A stretch of DNA of 11,177 bases, from NCBI GenBank assembly GCA_903879765.1, contig CAIRMS010000221.1, forward strand, positions 1 through 11,177, in the 5' to 3' direction. This DNA is from an uncultured Flavobacteriales bacterium (GTDB lineage: Bacteria; Bacteroidota; Bacteroidia; Flavobacteriales_D; Crocinitomicaceae). Below are positions 1 through 7,364 of the stretch, piece by piece (the stretch's first letter is position 1; each line of letters starts with the position of its first letter). The notes under the pieces were generated by a model. It did no database searches. It had not been told where the DNA came from and worked only from the letters and a program-made list of their open reading frames with translations. Made by a program: the position numbers and the translations under genes.

Positions 1-207
1 CACTGCCTTTTTTGCTTTCCATTCAGCGTCTACAAGGAATATTTTTCGATCAGCTTTCCATTCTGCATCAACAATAAATATTTTCTCATCTGATTTCCAT
101 TCCGCATCTACCACAAATTCCTTGGAATCTGATTTCCATTCTGCATCGACGATGAAAACTTTCGAATCAGCTTTCCATTCTGCATCAACAATAAATATTT
201 TTCCCAT
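1..207 (-). CDS. DUF6150-like 13-residue tandem-repeat protein (C-terminal part outside window)
   Basis: The reading frame starts at an ATG (complement of 205-207) and stays open to the left edge, giving 69 residues before it is cut. Nearly all of it is a 13-residue repeat of the form K-I-F-I-V-D-A-E-W-K-A-D-x, present five times with conservative changes (I/V/L at the hydrophobic positions, A/S and D/R/E at the joint). The alternation of hydrophobic residues with a fixed D-A-E-W-K core suggests a regular beta-rich solenoid or stacked strands. I recall short bacterial proteins of the DUF6150 type with this texture; their function is unknown. There is no signal peptide and no membrane segment in the visible part. 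It is divergent from the envelope operon that starts at about 295 and may share control with it. Strand and coding sense are secure because all five repeats stay in frame; the family name is from memory. Confidence 0.75.
   Translation of the reverse strand, partial: MGKIFIVDAEWKADSKVFIVDAEWKSDSKEFVVDAEWKSDEKIFIVDAEWKADRKIFLVDAEWKAKKAV
14..207 (-). repeat. 39-bp coding tandem repeat, five units
   Basis: Units lie at about 14-52, 53-91, 92-130, 131-169 and 170-207. Each is 39 bp (the last 38 bp, ending at the start codon), exactly 13 codons. The strongest core is TTTCCATTCTGCATC on the plus strand, which encodes D-A-E-W-K on the minus strand. Differences between units fall mostly at codon third positions or give conservative changes. 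This points to selection on the peptide rather than very recent duplication. Confidence 0.85.
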
Positions 208-294
208 TTGTTGTTCTTCAAAGGACGAATTAACAAATAATTAAACTTTTAAACAAATTCTGTGGTTTGGGGGATAATTTTCTATATTCGTCAA
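208..294. promoter_or_regulatory. Divergent intergenic region, probable promoters for both directions
   Basis: This short AT-rich gap separates the minus-strand repeat gene from the plus-strand operon, so it should hold both promoters. On the plus strand, TATATTCG at 283-290 is one mismatch from the Bacteroidota -7 consensus TAnnTTTG, with a TTTG at 266-269. The 13-nt spacing is shorter than usual and the predicted transcript start would fall at about the start codon, so I do not call these elements firmly. I see no clear operator palindrome. Confidence 0.35.
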
Positions 295-798
295 ATGTCC
301 TCAATGATTAAACTTAATGAAAGTGACTCAGTGAATTATTTAATTCACGGGCAGGACTTAACACTTGATTTTAATTTCGCAACAGCATTTTTTGTGTGCA
401 TTCACTATAATCCTGTTCCGGCAACGTCTAAATTTCGCAAAGGTTCCTTTTGGTGGTTTCAACGCTTACATTGGTTCAGTCGTAAAGGTGTTTTTCAATC
501 AAAAGTGAATGTATTTTATCCACAACTCACATTGTATGTTATTGGCTGGGGCATAAAGAAAATAAGCATTCCTCTTCAGGTCGACAGGGTGCATGTAGTT
601 AAAAACGAACCTACTATACATTTGCCGGACTTCACTTATCGCTTGCCCTCGATGCCCGTTTTGAGAATGGCTGAATTCAACTCAATTCATCCACTTTTTT
701 TAACGAAATTTAGTCAATCAAAAACGATTACACCGATGCCATCGATTCAACTTCCTTGGACCGAATTAGAACAACGCCTCATTGATAATAATAAATAA
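295..798 (+). CDS. Unrecognised 167-aa protein, first gene of the envelope operon
   Basis: I do not recognise the family. The product is rich in aromatic and beta-strand-forming residues (stretches such as S-F-W-W-F-Q-R-L and L-T-L-Y-V-I-G-W-G). It has no clear transmembrane helix, signal peptide or lipobox, so it is probably a soluble beta-rich protein acting in the cytoplasm or at the inner face of the membrane. The start is uncertain: the frame is open from a GTG at 262, with ATGs at 295 and 304. I chose 295 for its A/T-rich upstream sequence; 304 (M-I-K-L-N-E-S-D) is equally possible. The next gene starts 6 nt after its stop, so it is co-transcribed with the DUF4407 pair and may be a cytoplasmic partner of that membrane assembly. 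Confidence 0.7.
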   Translation: MSSMIKLNESDSVNYLIHGQDLTLDFNFATAFFVCIHYNPVPATSKFRKGSFWWFQRLHWFSRKGVFQSKVNVFYPQLTLYVIGWGIKKISIPLQVDRVHVVKNEPTIHLPDFTYRLPSMPVLRMAEFNSIHPLFLTKFSQSKTITPMPSIQLPWTELEQRLIDNNK

Positions 799-804
799 GA
801 ACTC

Positions 805-2070
805 ATGGAAAATCCTACTTATCTACAATCCGTTAGTAAAATAACTAAGCACCTTTGGTGGTGCGCTGGAGCTGATGAACATTTTTTAAGTAAATCACCC
901 ATGCAAGACCGCGTAAAGTATGCTGGAATTGGGGGGATTGTTTTGTGTACAGGTTTATTAGCTGCCTTTTCTGGTGGATTTGCATTTTACACGATTTTTG
1001 GCCCGAAAAATAATGCCATTCATGATACGTTTAGTTGGGGAGCGTTGATAGGATCTGGAATTTTTGGAATAGTATGGGGCCTAATCATTCTAAATTTAGA
1101 CCGCTTTATCGTTTCATCGACGGGTAAAGGTGATGGGACAGATAAAGTAACCTTGAAGGAGTTTGGACAAGCGATTCCAAGAATCATCATTGCTTTAATT
1201 CTAGGTCTGGCGATTTCCGCACCGCTTGAGATTAAAATTTTAGAATCGGAAATTGATTCTGAATTAAGTGCTTATCAAAAGGAATACGCGGAAAAATTGA
1301 ATCAACAAACAGACATACTTTTTAAACAAAAGGTGGCCAAATTGGAGAAAGATAAAGCAGAATACGAGAAGAAGTTGCAATCCTATGAAAAGGAACTAAA
1401 AGTGTATGATGATGAAATTGATCAACTCGTAACACGTCAGCAGCTTGAAATGCAGGATAAACGTGCGTATGGTTTTGGTCCAGTGGCTAAAAAAATGCAA
1501 GCTGACATCGAGACGAAAAGAGCTGATAAGGACAAGTTTATCAAATTAAAATCAGCAGAAGTAAGTTCTTGGAGAAAGCAATTGGATTTTGCAGACGGTC
1601 AAATTAACCGTAATTCAGATGATTTGAGAGAAGCATACAAGGAAAATGAAACACGCTCACATGGTTATGATGGATTGTTGAAACGCATTCAAATATCACA
1701 TGAAATTGGTGGTTGGATTCCTTGGTTGATTTTAGGTGTGTTCTTGTGCATCGAAATGGGTCCGATTTTCTTTAAAATGATGTTAAATAAAGGACCATAT
1801 GATTACATGGTAGAAAACTATAATAAACTTTTGCAAGTAGAAGCTGGGGTCATTTCAGAAACAAAACTTTACGAAAGTGCATCTGGCGTTTTACACATGG
1901 AAAAATACACCTACTTAGATTATGAAAGCGCCAAAGCGGATCGAGAGGAGAAAATGAAGAGTCAAGTGAATTTAAATAAACAGGTGATTGAAGAATGGGA
2001 AATTGAAAAAATGAAAGAAATTAAGGCCAATCCTAAGAAGTTCTTTGATAACGAAAATCCAACGGCGTAA
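805..2070 (+). CDS. DUF4407 domain-containing inner-membrane protein
   Basis: This 421-aa protein fits DUF4407. An N-terminal W-W-C-A-G-A-D motif (about 18-24) is followed by three transmembrane helices at about 41-63, 78-97 and 124-142. The family-typical L-N-L-D-R-F-I stretch (96-102) lies after the second. Then comes a long, highly charged coiled-coil region (about 150-300), a fourth transmembrane helix (about 302-324, beginning G-G-W-I-P-W-L-I-L-G) and a charged tail. The function of the family is unknown; the layout suggests a scaffold with a coiled-coil arm on one side of the inner membrane. By the positive-inside rule the short charged loops are probably cytoplasmic, but I cannot fix the orientation. 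The next gene begins 5 nt downstream and encodes a diverged version of the same architecture, so the two probably pair. Confidence 0.9.
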   Translation: MENPTYLQSVSKITKHLWWCAGADEHFLSKSPMQDRVKYAGIGGIVLCTGLLAAFSGGFAFYTIFGPKNNAIHDTFSWGALIGSGIFGIVWGLIILNLDRFIVSSTGKGDGTDKVTLKEFGQAIPRIIIALILGLAISAPLEIKILESEIDSELSAYQKEYAEKLNQQTDILFKQKVAKLEKDKAEYEKKLQSYEKELKVYDDEIDQLVTRQQLEMQDKRAYGFGPVAKKMQADIETKRADKDKFIKLKSAEVSSWRKQLDFADGQINRNSDDLREAYKENETRSHGYDGLLKRIQISHEIGGWIPWLILGVFLCIEMGPIFFKMMLNKGPYDYMVENYNKLLQVEAGVISETKLYESASGVLHMEKYTYLDYESAKADREEKMKSQVNLNKQVIEEWEIEKMKEIKANPKKFFDNENPTA

Positions 2071-2075
2071 CAACC

Positions 2076-3092
2076 TTGACAGACGCAATTGCCATATCGC
2101 TATTAGGCTTAGAACCGAAATGCTATCATCAAGCTAGTGCAACCGAAAAAGGAAGCATAAAATTAGTCTTGTTCTCATTTTTGGTGATCTTAATATTGGC
2201 TATGATTTCGACATTTGTCATCGGATTATTTGTTTCCGGTCGCATCTATTTCGCGGTTCCAATTTCACTATTGGGAACCTATATTCTCATCAGTATTTTC
2301 AGGTTTTCATTGATTTTAATCAAACCAGAAATAAAATTTATCCGTCAGTTAAACGAAAATGTGATCAAAACAACGTGGTTAGAAAAATGGACCAAACTCA
2401 AATTGGCTCTAGTCACTTTTAGGTCTAGATTGAAGACCATACGTTGGAATACGAATGTTGCAATTCCGGGTTTCACCATTTTCTTTCGTTTATTGTATTT
2501 GGGATTATTGGCATTTGTGATCATTTTCCCACTAACTGTTCTTTCCAATTGGACTGATGCAACCAGCTACAACGAACAACTGCGAGAAAAAGCATTATTA
2601 CGGTACCAGGAGTCTGAACGCGCATATCAAGTACAAACGAAGCAATTTGCAGCGGATGTCGAGATGAATGATCGAATGAATTGGTATGAGGAAAAAGTAA
2701 GTCATGAGTTTTTTACCATGAAACTGTTTGTACGGTCGATGCAGTATGCTTCTTTCCGCTTGATTACGTTCCTTGTTTTTGGATTATTTATTGTCCCGCA
2801 TTTCTTGTTATTTCGTTTAATGCGGAACCCGAATTACCAATATGTACCATCGGTGAATGCCTATTTTGAATCCATCATCACAAGCGATTTCAATACGCTG
2901 CAACAAGAGGCGAAACAAGTCCTGAAATCCAAGGGACTTCAAGTGGATACATTGAACCTGAAGTTTTTAACGAAAAACCACCCCTATCTAGTGGAAGAGT
3001 CCGTGTTGAAACCGCTCGAAAATGTTACGTGGAAATCCTGGAAAGAGAAAACAACTCTTCCAAATGAACCTAAAATGGAAGTAGCCCCTTGA
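2076..3092 (+). CDS. Diverged DUF4407-like four-helix membrane protein
   Basis: The 338-aa product has the same plan as the preceding DUF4407 protein: transmembrane helices at about 30-53, 57-78 and 131-153, a charged helical loop (about 160-215) and a fourth helix at about 226-247. Two short stretches support homology. G-L-E-P-K-C-Y-H before helix 1 matches the position of G-A-D-E-H-F-L in the partner. F-R-L-M-R-N-P-N-Y-Q-Y after helix 4 resembles F-K-M-M-L-N-K-G-P-Y-D-Y there. The coiled-coil loop is much shorter. The start must be a non-ATG codon: TTG at 2076 is the only one that keeps the N-terminal motif, because the next in-frame ATG falls inside helix 1. Its last bases overlap the next gene by 4 nt. 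I infer an ancient duplication giving a heteromeric partner; the evidence is short motif and topology matching only. Confidence 0.8.
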   Translation: MTDAIAISLLGLEPKCYHQASATEKGSIKLVLFSFLVILILAMISTFVIGLFVSGRIYFAVPISLLGTYILISIFRFSLILIKPEIKFIRQLNENVIKTTWLEKWTKLKLALVTFRSRLKTIRWNTNVAIPGFTIFFRLLYLGLLAFVIIFPLTVLSNWTDATSYNEQLREKALLRYQESERAYQVQTKQFAADVEMNDRMNWYEEKVSHEFFTMKLFVRSMQYASFRLITFLVFGLFIVPHFLLFRLMRNPNYQYVPSVNAYFESIITSDFNTLQQEAKQVLKSKGLQVDTLNLKFLTKNHPYLVEESVLKPLENVTWKSWKEKTTLPNEPKMEVAP

Positions 3093-4390
3093 AAACGATT
3101 GTAACATATTACAAAGGAATTCTGCGTTCCCAATTCGTCACTCATTACAACAAAGAGTTGGGAAATGAACACCGTAGGATTTTGAGTCACATTCGTTTGG
3201 AACCAACCTTCGAATTGCATGCAGCTGAGGTCATTAGCGAAGAGGAATTTCTTTCCTTTCAACAAGCACATCAAGAATCACCCTACATACGCATCGATGA
3301 TCGAATTATTGTAGAATATTTTAATCAGTCAGATGCGCTTGACGGCAAGCGAATGTATGCGGATGTGTTGTTTATGGGCTTGGAACGAGATCCAGTACTG
3401 TTAAAGGAACATGAAATCCATTGGAACGAATTGACACTAGATCGTGTTCCCCCAAGATACCTTCACGATTGTTTTATGGCGTATGCCAATGGGACCAATC
3501 ATGGACGAATAAGTGGACCGGTGGTTTTAAAACGAATCCAACAAATTGATGAAAAAGGCACCGAAGTTTTTGAAAAAGCAGATTCAGATGTCAGCCGTGC
3601 ATTGGCGCTAGAACGTCAAGGTTGTTTTCATTCTTCTCGCGGATGTACATCCAAGTTTTTTGGATTTAATACCTGGTTGAAAAATTGGATTAACTCGATT
3701 ACCAGAGGTATTTTTGGAGCCAATTTTATTGGAAACGAACCAAATGGGTGTCTTCCATCACTATTTCCAAGTGGATGTAGTGGAGTAGGTTGTCAACGTT
3801 TCGGTTGTGGAATCTTTGGTCTTTTGGCTTCTCTTGCATTTTTAGCCTGGTTGCTTAAATTCTTATTCTTTGGCGGAGCTGACAATGCCCAACAGAATGA
3901 TGATCGGGTTGTGGAACGCATTGTGCATGACACTATTTACATCGAGAAAAACTCCAAAGTGGATACTGTCACATATGTTGATGAAACGACGAATACAACT
4001 GTGAAGATGTTGAGCTTGCCAAATGTTCAATTTGAGAAAAACAAAGCCATTCTATTGCGCTCATCCATCCCTCAATTGAATCAATTGGCTGCTTATTTGC
4101 TGGAGAACAAGGAAATTAAAGCAGAAATCATTGGACATACCGATAGCGACGGAGATGCGCTCGCAAATCGCAAATTATCTAAAGGACGTGCAGAAGCAGT
4201 ACGACAATACTTAATCCAAAATGGTGTCCAAGGATGGCGCATTAAGGCCACAGGAAAAGGAGAGTCTGAACCGATAACCGAAAATAGAACGGCGGAAGGT
4301 CGCGCAATGAATCGAAGGGTAGAAGTGAAACTTTCGCAATCCAATACAACGAAAACAACACGAACGAGGGAGGAAAGGCATCAGGAATAA
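3089..4390 (+). CDS. Inner-membrane protein with C-terminal OmpA-like peptidoglycan-binding domain
   Basis: This 433-aa protein has no N-terminal signal. Residues 1-175 form a soluble domain, followed by a cysteine-rich linker (C179, C186, C221, C230, C235, C240), one transmembrane helix (about 241-262) and an OmpA C-terminal domain (about 312-413). That domain shows G-H-T-D-S-D-G (349-355), L-S-K-G-R-A, the G-x-G-E-S-E-P-I loop and the closing G-R-A-M-N-R-R-V-E-V. The family binds peptidoglycan through diaminopimelate, so the C-terminus should be periplasmic and residues 1-240 cytoplasmic, a MotB-like layout. It starts at a TTG (3089-3091) overlapping the previous stop by 4 nt, with GGAAG a few bases upstream. 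The first residues (Y-Y-K-G then F-V-T) resemble those of the next gene's product. It probably ties the membrane complex of this operon to the cell wall. Confidence 0.88.
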   Translation: MKTIVTYYKGILRSQFVTHYNKELGNEHRRILSHIRLEPTFELHAAEVISEEEFLSFQQAHQESPYIRIDDRIIVEYFNQSDALDGKRMYADVLFMGLERDPVLLKEHEIHWNELTLDRVPPRYLHDCFMAYANGTNHGRISGPVVLKRIQQIDEKGTEVFEKADSDVSRALALERQGCFHSSRGCTSKFFGFNTWLKNWINSITRGIFGANFIGNEPNGCLPSLFPSGCSGVGCQRFGCGIFGLLASLAFLAWLLKFLFFGGADNAQQNDDRVVERIVHDTIYIEKNSKVDTVTYVDETTNTTVKMLSLPNVQFEKNKAILLRSSIPQLNQLAAYLLENKEIKAEIIGHTDSDGDALANRKLSKGRAEAVRQYLIQNGVQGWRIKATGKGESEPITENRTAEGRAMNRRVEVKLSQSNTTKTTRTREERHQE

Positions 4391-6033
4391 TGGCGAATCC
4401 GTACATAAAATATTACAAAGCCGAATTCAACGGAATCTTTCATACACGTGATCGAGCTAGTTTGCCTTTCCATCAATTCAACGAAATTGAATGGGAACAA
4501 ATTAAGATCACCAATGTTGAGTCACTTGAAACGTATGATGCTTGGGAGTTGCAAACGAGTAACAGTTGGTATAGAAAAAAACTAAAACCATACAAGAATT
4601 TATTTTTCTCTAGGCAATGGGTTTCTCGCTGGCCAAAACTGATTTCTCAAAAAGATTTTCCGTGGATTCAAGCCGTGAAATTGCAATTTCCAGTCTGGAG
4701 AAAACGAACACATTTGATCATTCCGTTAAATGAACAATTTCAATTGCAGGAAGAATTGCAGGAAGTTGTTATGAAACGAATCGAATTCCTTGAACACGGA
4801 AAGGAATGGTTTGGTGGATTCAGAGAAGCAAAGGGAAGTATTTATTTTCAAATTCACTTGCAACCAGAAAAACCAAAAGTTCTTGCGGCAACTCCTGCTG
4901 AACCGACTGAAGTTGTGGCGAATCCAATCACTGAGCCAAAGGAAAGTGAAACAAAGGTGACGAATATTTGGTCGATCAATGAAGACTTGAATGACTCCAC
5001 ATCGATTGCACCCGTTCAGCAACCCTTGACCATGAGTCCAAAGGGAAATCGCAAATGGCGTTGGTTCATGTTGATTTGGCTACTATTATGCTTGTGGAAA
5101 TTTCCAGCACTCTTTGTCCCGAGTCTCATTATTTTCGGCGCCATTGCTTTTTACCGTTATTTCCGAAAAGCGTGTCTTGGCTTGTTAGCTTCCTTATTTA
5201 TTTTTGGATTAGCCGCGTTCTTTTTGTTTCAATGGTTGCCTAAATCGCAGGATGATAAACGAACGACCGAAAAGAAAGATGGTACTATTAAAATTTCACC
5301 CCCGAAGAAAACGGATGGTAACGACTTGTTAACTGAAAAACATGTGGAATGGTGGGATTTCTTTAGGAATTTTTATCAAGTGTCTTATAACACATCAAGT
5401 CTATCCTTTTTTGATAGTCAACAATTTCACGCGAAAGCATTTCAGGGGATAACGACCAATTCGAGTGTGGAGTTTTATACTGAATTGTATCAAAAATTGG
5501 AGTCAAATGATGCAAGCAAGTTGGACAGTCTCGTTGAACTCTTCAAAAACAGAATCGAAGAAAAGCAACTTTCACCAATAAAGAGTGCAGAGATGGTGAC
5601 TACCTTCATCCAGGAAATCCCTTATTTCTTGGTGCATGATTTGGATTGTAAAACCGCTGTTGCTACGTCTAATTCAGATTTCATGACGCAATACCACAGT
5701 GAAAACAAACCCTGTCTGCCAAATATTCCAGCGGGAGTTCAATCGCCTTATGAGTTCGTACACAACTTGAAGGGAGATTGCGATACCAGAAGTCTATTGG
5801 CATTTACCATCTTGAAAAAATTAGGCATTTCCGCATCCGTTTGGGTGAGCGAAACCTATGGACACAGTATTGTTGGCGTTGGGCTGCCAGTTGGAGCAGG
5901 GGCCTACAAAGAAATCAATGGGGTTAAACATTACGCCACAGAATTGACAGCGAAAGGATTCCGTTTGGGAATGATTTCACCCGAAAACCAAAACATGTCA
6001 AATTGGGATATTACTTTATTTTATAATCGTTAA
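4390..6033 (+). CDS. Membrane-anchored transglutaminase-like protein
   Basis: The 547-aa product has a soluble N-terminal domain (about 1-163), a Pro/Glu/Thr-rich linker (about 164-215), a cluster of two or three transmembrane helices (about 224-284) and a C-terminal domain with a transglutaminase/papain-fold signature. The probable catalytic Cys464 sits in K-G-D-C-D-T-R-S, His492 in Y-G-H-S-I-V-G-V and an acidic third residue is Glu518 in Y-A-T-E-L-T-A. Such domains act as cysteine peptidases or amidases, or as non-catalytic binding modules; which applies here is not visible. With the short N-terminal domain inside, the catalytic domain is probably periplasmic if two or an even number of membrane crossings is wrong, so topology should be tested. 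The ATG overlaps the previous stop by one base (TAATG). N-terminal N-P-Y-I-K-Y-Y-K resembles the start of the OmpA-domain protein upstream, suggesting a shared docking domain. Confidence 0.85.
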   Translation: MANPYIKYYKAEFNGIFHTRDRASLPFHQFNEIEWEQIKITNVESLETYDAWELQTSNSWYRKKLKPYKNLFFSRQWVSRWPKLISQKDFPWIQAVKLQFPVWRKRTHLIIPLNEQFQLQEELQEVVMKRIEFLEHGKEWFGGFREAKGSIYFQIHLQPEKPKVLAATPAEPTEVVANPITEPKESETKVTNIWSINEDLNDSTSIAPVQQPLTMSPKGNRKWRWFMLIWLLLCLWKFPALFVPSLIIFGAIAFYRYFRKACLGLLASLFIFGLAAFFLFQWLPKSQDDKRTTEKKDGTIKISPPKKTDGNDLLTEKHVEWWDFFRNFYQVSYNTSSLSFFDSQQFHAKAFQGITTNSSVEFYTELYQKLESNDASKLDSLVELFKNRIEEKQLSPIKSAEMVTTFIQEIPYFLVHDLDCKTAVATSNSDFMTQYHSENKPCLPNIPAGVQSPYEFVHNLKGDCDTRSLLAFTILKKLGISASVWVSETYGHSIVGVGLPVGAGAYKEINGVKHYATELTAKGFRLGMISPENQNMSNWDITLFYNR

Positions 6034-6036
6034 ACT

Positions 6037-6546
6037 ATGAGCACAATTATCATTTTACAGTTAATCATTGCCTTTGTGGTAGGCTTTGCAGGATTATTTT
6101 TAGTGTACCGCATCATCACAGGATTTTTAAAACGCAATTATCAGATTGATGATACCGACAATACCTCCTTGAGTATTTTTCAAGTGGGAGTGATCTTCAG
6201 TGGTGCCTTGATTTTATCATCGGTAGTAGATCCAGCGGTCAACGCCATCCGTTTATTAAATCCAAGCGGCGAAATAGAACTTTCTAAATTAGGTTCCTCA
6301 TTCGCCTATATTGGATTATTTGCGCTCATAGGAATTTTAGCAACATTGATTGTTGTCATTGGTGGACTTTTAACCATTTTTCAAATGACGAAAGTGAATG
6401 AGATTGAAGAGATGAAAAACAAGCGCATCAATTCATCCTTAGTTGCCGCGGCCTTAATTATTGGAATTGCGTTTATCGTAAATGACTATTGTGGGCATTT
6501 ATGCGAAGCATTGATTCCTTATCCAGAAGTGCTTCAAATTCATTAA
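6037..6546 (+). CDS. DUF350 family membrane protein
   Basis: The 169-aa protein has four hydrophobic helices (about 4-26, 44-66, 90-117 and 131-150). It shows the paired texture typical of DUF350: a G-V-I-F-S-G-A-L helix and, in the second half, a conserved-looking N-E-I-E-E-M-K-N-K-R amphipathic linker leading into the last hydrophobic helix (S-S-L-V-A-A-A-L-I-I-G). The function of the family is unknown. In E. coli the member YjfL sits in an operon with the PspA-like YjfJ and the glutathionylspermidine-synthase-like YjfC, which points to membrane stress or polyamine-linked envelope roles. Here it follows the transglutaminase-like gene by 3 nt and precedes the thioesterase by 1 nt. It looks like the last structural member of the membrane assembly. 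Confidence 0.8.
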   Translation: MSTIIILQLIIAFVVGFAGLFLVYRIITGFLKRNYQIDDTDNTSLSIFQVGVIFSGALILSSVVDPAVNAIRLLNPSGEIELSKLGSSFAYIGLFALIGILATLIVVIGGLLTIFQMTKVNEIEEMKNKRINSSLVAAALIIGIAFIVNDYCGHLCEALIPYPEVLQIH

Positions 6547-6547
6547 T

Positions 6548-7102
6548 ATGTCGGTTAAAAAAGTACAAGATTCCGAAACAATATTAACAGAGTTAATGAT
6601 TCCAAGTTACGCCAACTTTGGTGGAAAAGTTCATGGAGGAATACTACTATCCTTAATGGATAAAGTGGCCTATGTGACGGCGGCCAAACATTCAAGTGGA
6701 TATGTCGTGACTGTTTCTGTTGAAGGTGTAGAGTTTCTAAGTCCGATTGAAGTGGGCGATTTAGTGAGTCTAAAAGCACGCATCAATTATGTGGGAAAGA
6801 GTTCAATGATTGTTGGAATTCGAGTGGAAGCGTTGAATCCTAAAACGGGAATCATTCGTCATACCAACTCTTGTTATTTCACCATGGTCGCTAAAGATGA
6901 ACATGGAAATCCAACCGAAGTTCCCGGATTACATGTGAGCGACGAAGAGAGCTTACGTCGTTTTGCCGAAGGTAAGGCATTGAAAAACCTAGCAAAACAG
7001 AAAAATCAATTGCTCAAAGAGGAGTTCCATCAGATGAGTATTGATGAAATTCTAGCAACGGTTGCAGGAGAAAGACTTTACTTTAATCACCATGAAAAAT
7101 AA
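6548..7102 (+). CDS. Hotdog-fold acyl-CoA thioesterase
   Basis: The 184-aa protein is a single hotdog domain (about 8-125) of the YciA/BACH type, which hydrolyses acyl-CoA to free acid and CoA in the cytoplasm. The active-site segment is N-F-G-G-K-V-H-G-G-I-L-L-S-L-M-D (23-38), with the usual Gly-rich turn at the start of the central helix and an Asp (D38) at the catalytic position. V-S-V-E-G-V-E-F-L-S-P-I-E-V-G-D is the family's strand pair leading to oligomer contacts. A helical tail of about 55 residues (E-E-S-L-R-R-F onward) follows and is common in Bacteroidota members. Chain-length preference cannot be read from the sequence. It starts 1 nt after the DUF350 gene, so it is probably on the same transcript, but nothing ties it functionally to the membrane genes. 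Confidence 0.88.
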   Translation: MSVKKVQDSETILTELMIPSYANFGGKVHGGILLSLMDKVAYVTAAKHSSGYVVTVSVEGVEFLSPIEVGDLVSLKARINYVGKSSMIVGIRVEALNPKTGIIRHTNSCYFTMVAKDEHGNPTEVPGLHVSDEESLRRFAEGKALKNLAKQKNQLLKEEFHQMSIDEILATVAGERLYFNHHEK

Positions 7103-7325
7103 TCACCTCGAACCAACTTATTTACGCTACATCTACGATGGGCGTGTAAAAGGAAGTATCCATCCGGAAAATACTGCGGAATTGCCTAAGGGATTGATTG
7201 GCATGAACGAAGAGGCTTTTGATGAACCATTTGTTGCGGAAGCTGAAGCCGTCATTCAGGAATTCATTTCCACTGACAGTGCTAGGTTCAATAGTTCAGA
7301 AAGTGGCAAATACCAGTTAAATTAA
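7092..7325 (+). pseudogene. Decayed fragment of a NACHT/STAND-type ATPase helical region
   Basis: The open frame (77 residues from the ATG at 7092; a start at 7062 also exists but lies deep in the thioesterase gene) begins M-K-N-N-H-L-E-P-T-Y-L-R-Y and ends S-G-K-Y-Q-L-N, then TAA. I recall the end of the helical domain of large Bacteroidota NACHT/TPR proteins as S-G-K-Y-Q-L-Y-H-E-R-L. Here the stop replaces the His position, and the three codons after it read E-R-L in the same frame. The middle also looks shortened: E-E-A-F-D-E jumps straight to P-F-V-A-E, where I expect a longer helical segment. No P-loop or other ATPase part is present. I read it as a broken internal piece rather than a gene. 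The family link is from memory; the in-frame E-R-L after the stop is directly visible. Confidence 0.6.
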
Positions 7326-7364
7326 GAACGTTTATCTAATATTCAGAAATATTAAACTTAAATT

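Noticed and set aside
1..207. CRISPR-like repeat array
   Set aside because: Units are adjacent with no unique spacers, the period is 39 bp and the whole array reads as one protein frame on the minus strand.
266..290. Bacteroidota-type promoter TTTG / TATATTCG as a firm call
   Set aside because: Spacing is only 13 nt and one -7 position mismatches; transcript start would coincide with the start codon. Kept only as a hint in the regulatory region.
295..6546. Type VI secretion or gliding/T9SS locus
   Set aside because: An OmpA domain and several membrane proteins suggested this, but no sheath, baseplate, TssM/TssL, GldK-N or PorV-like product is present.
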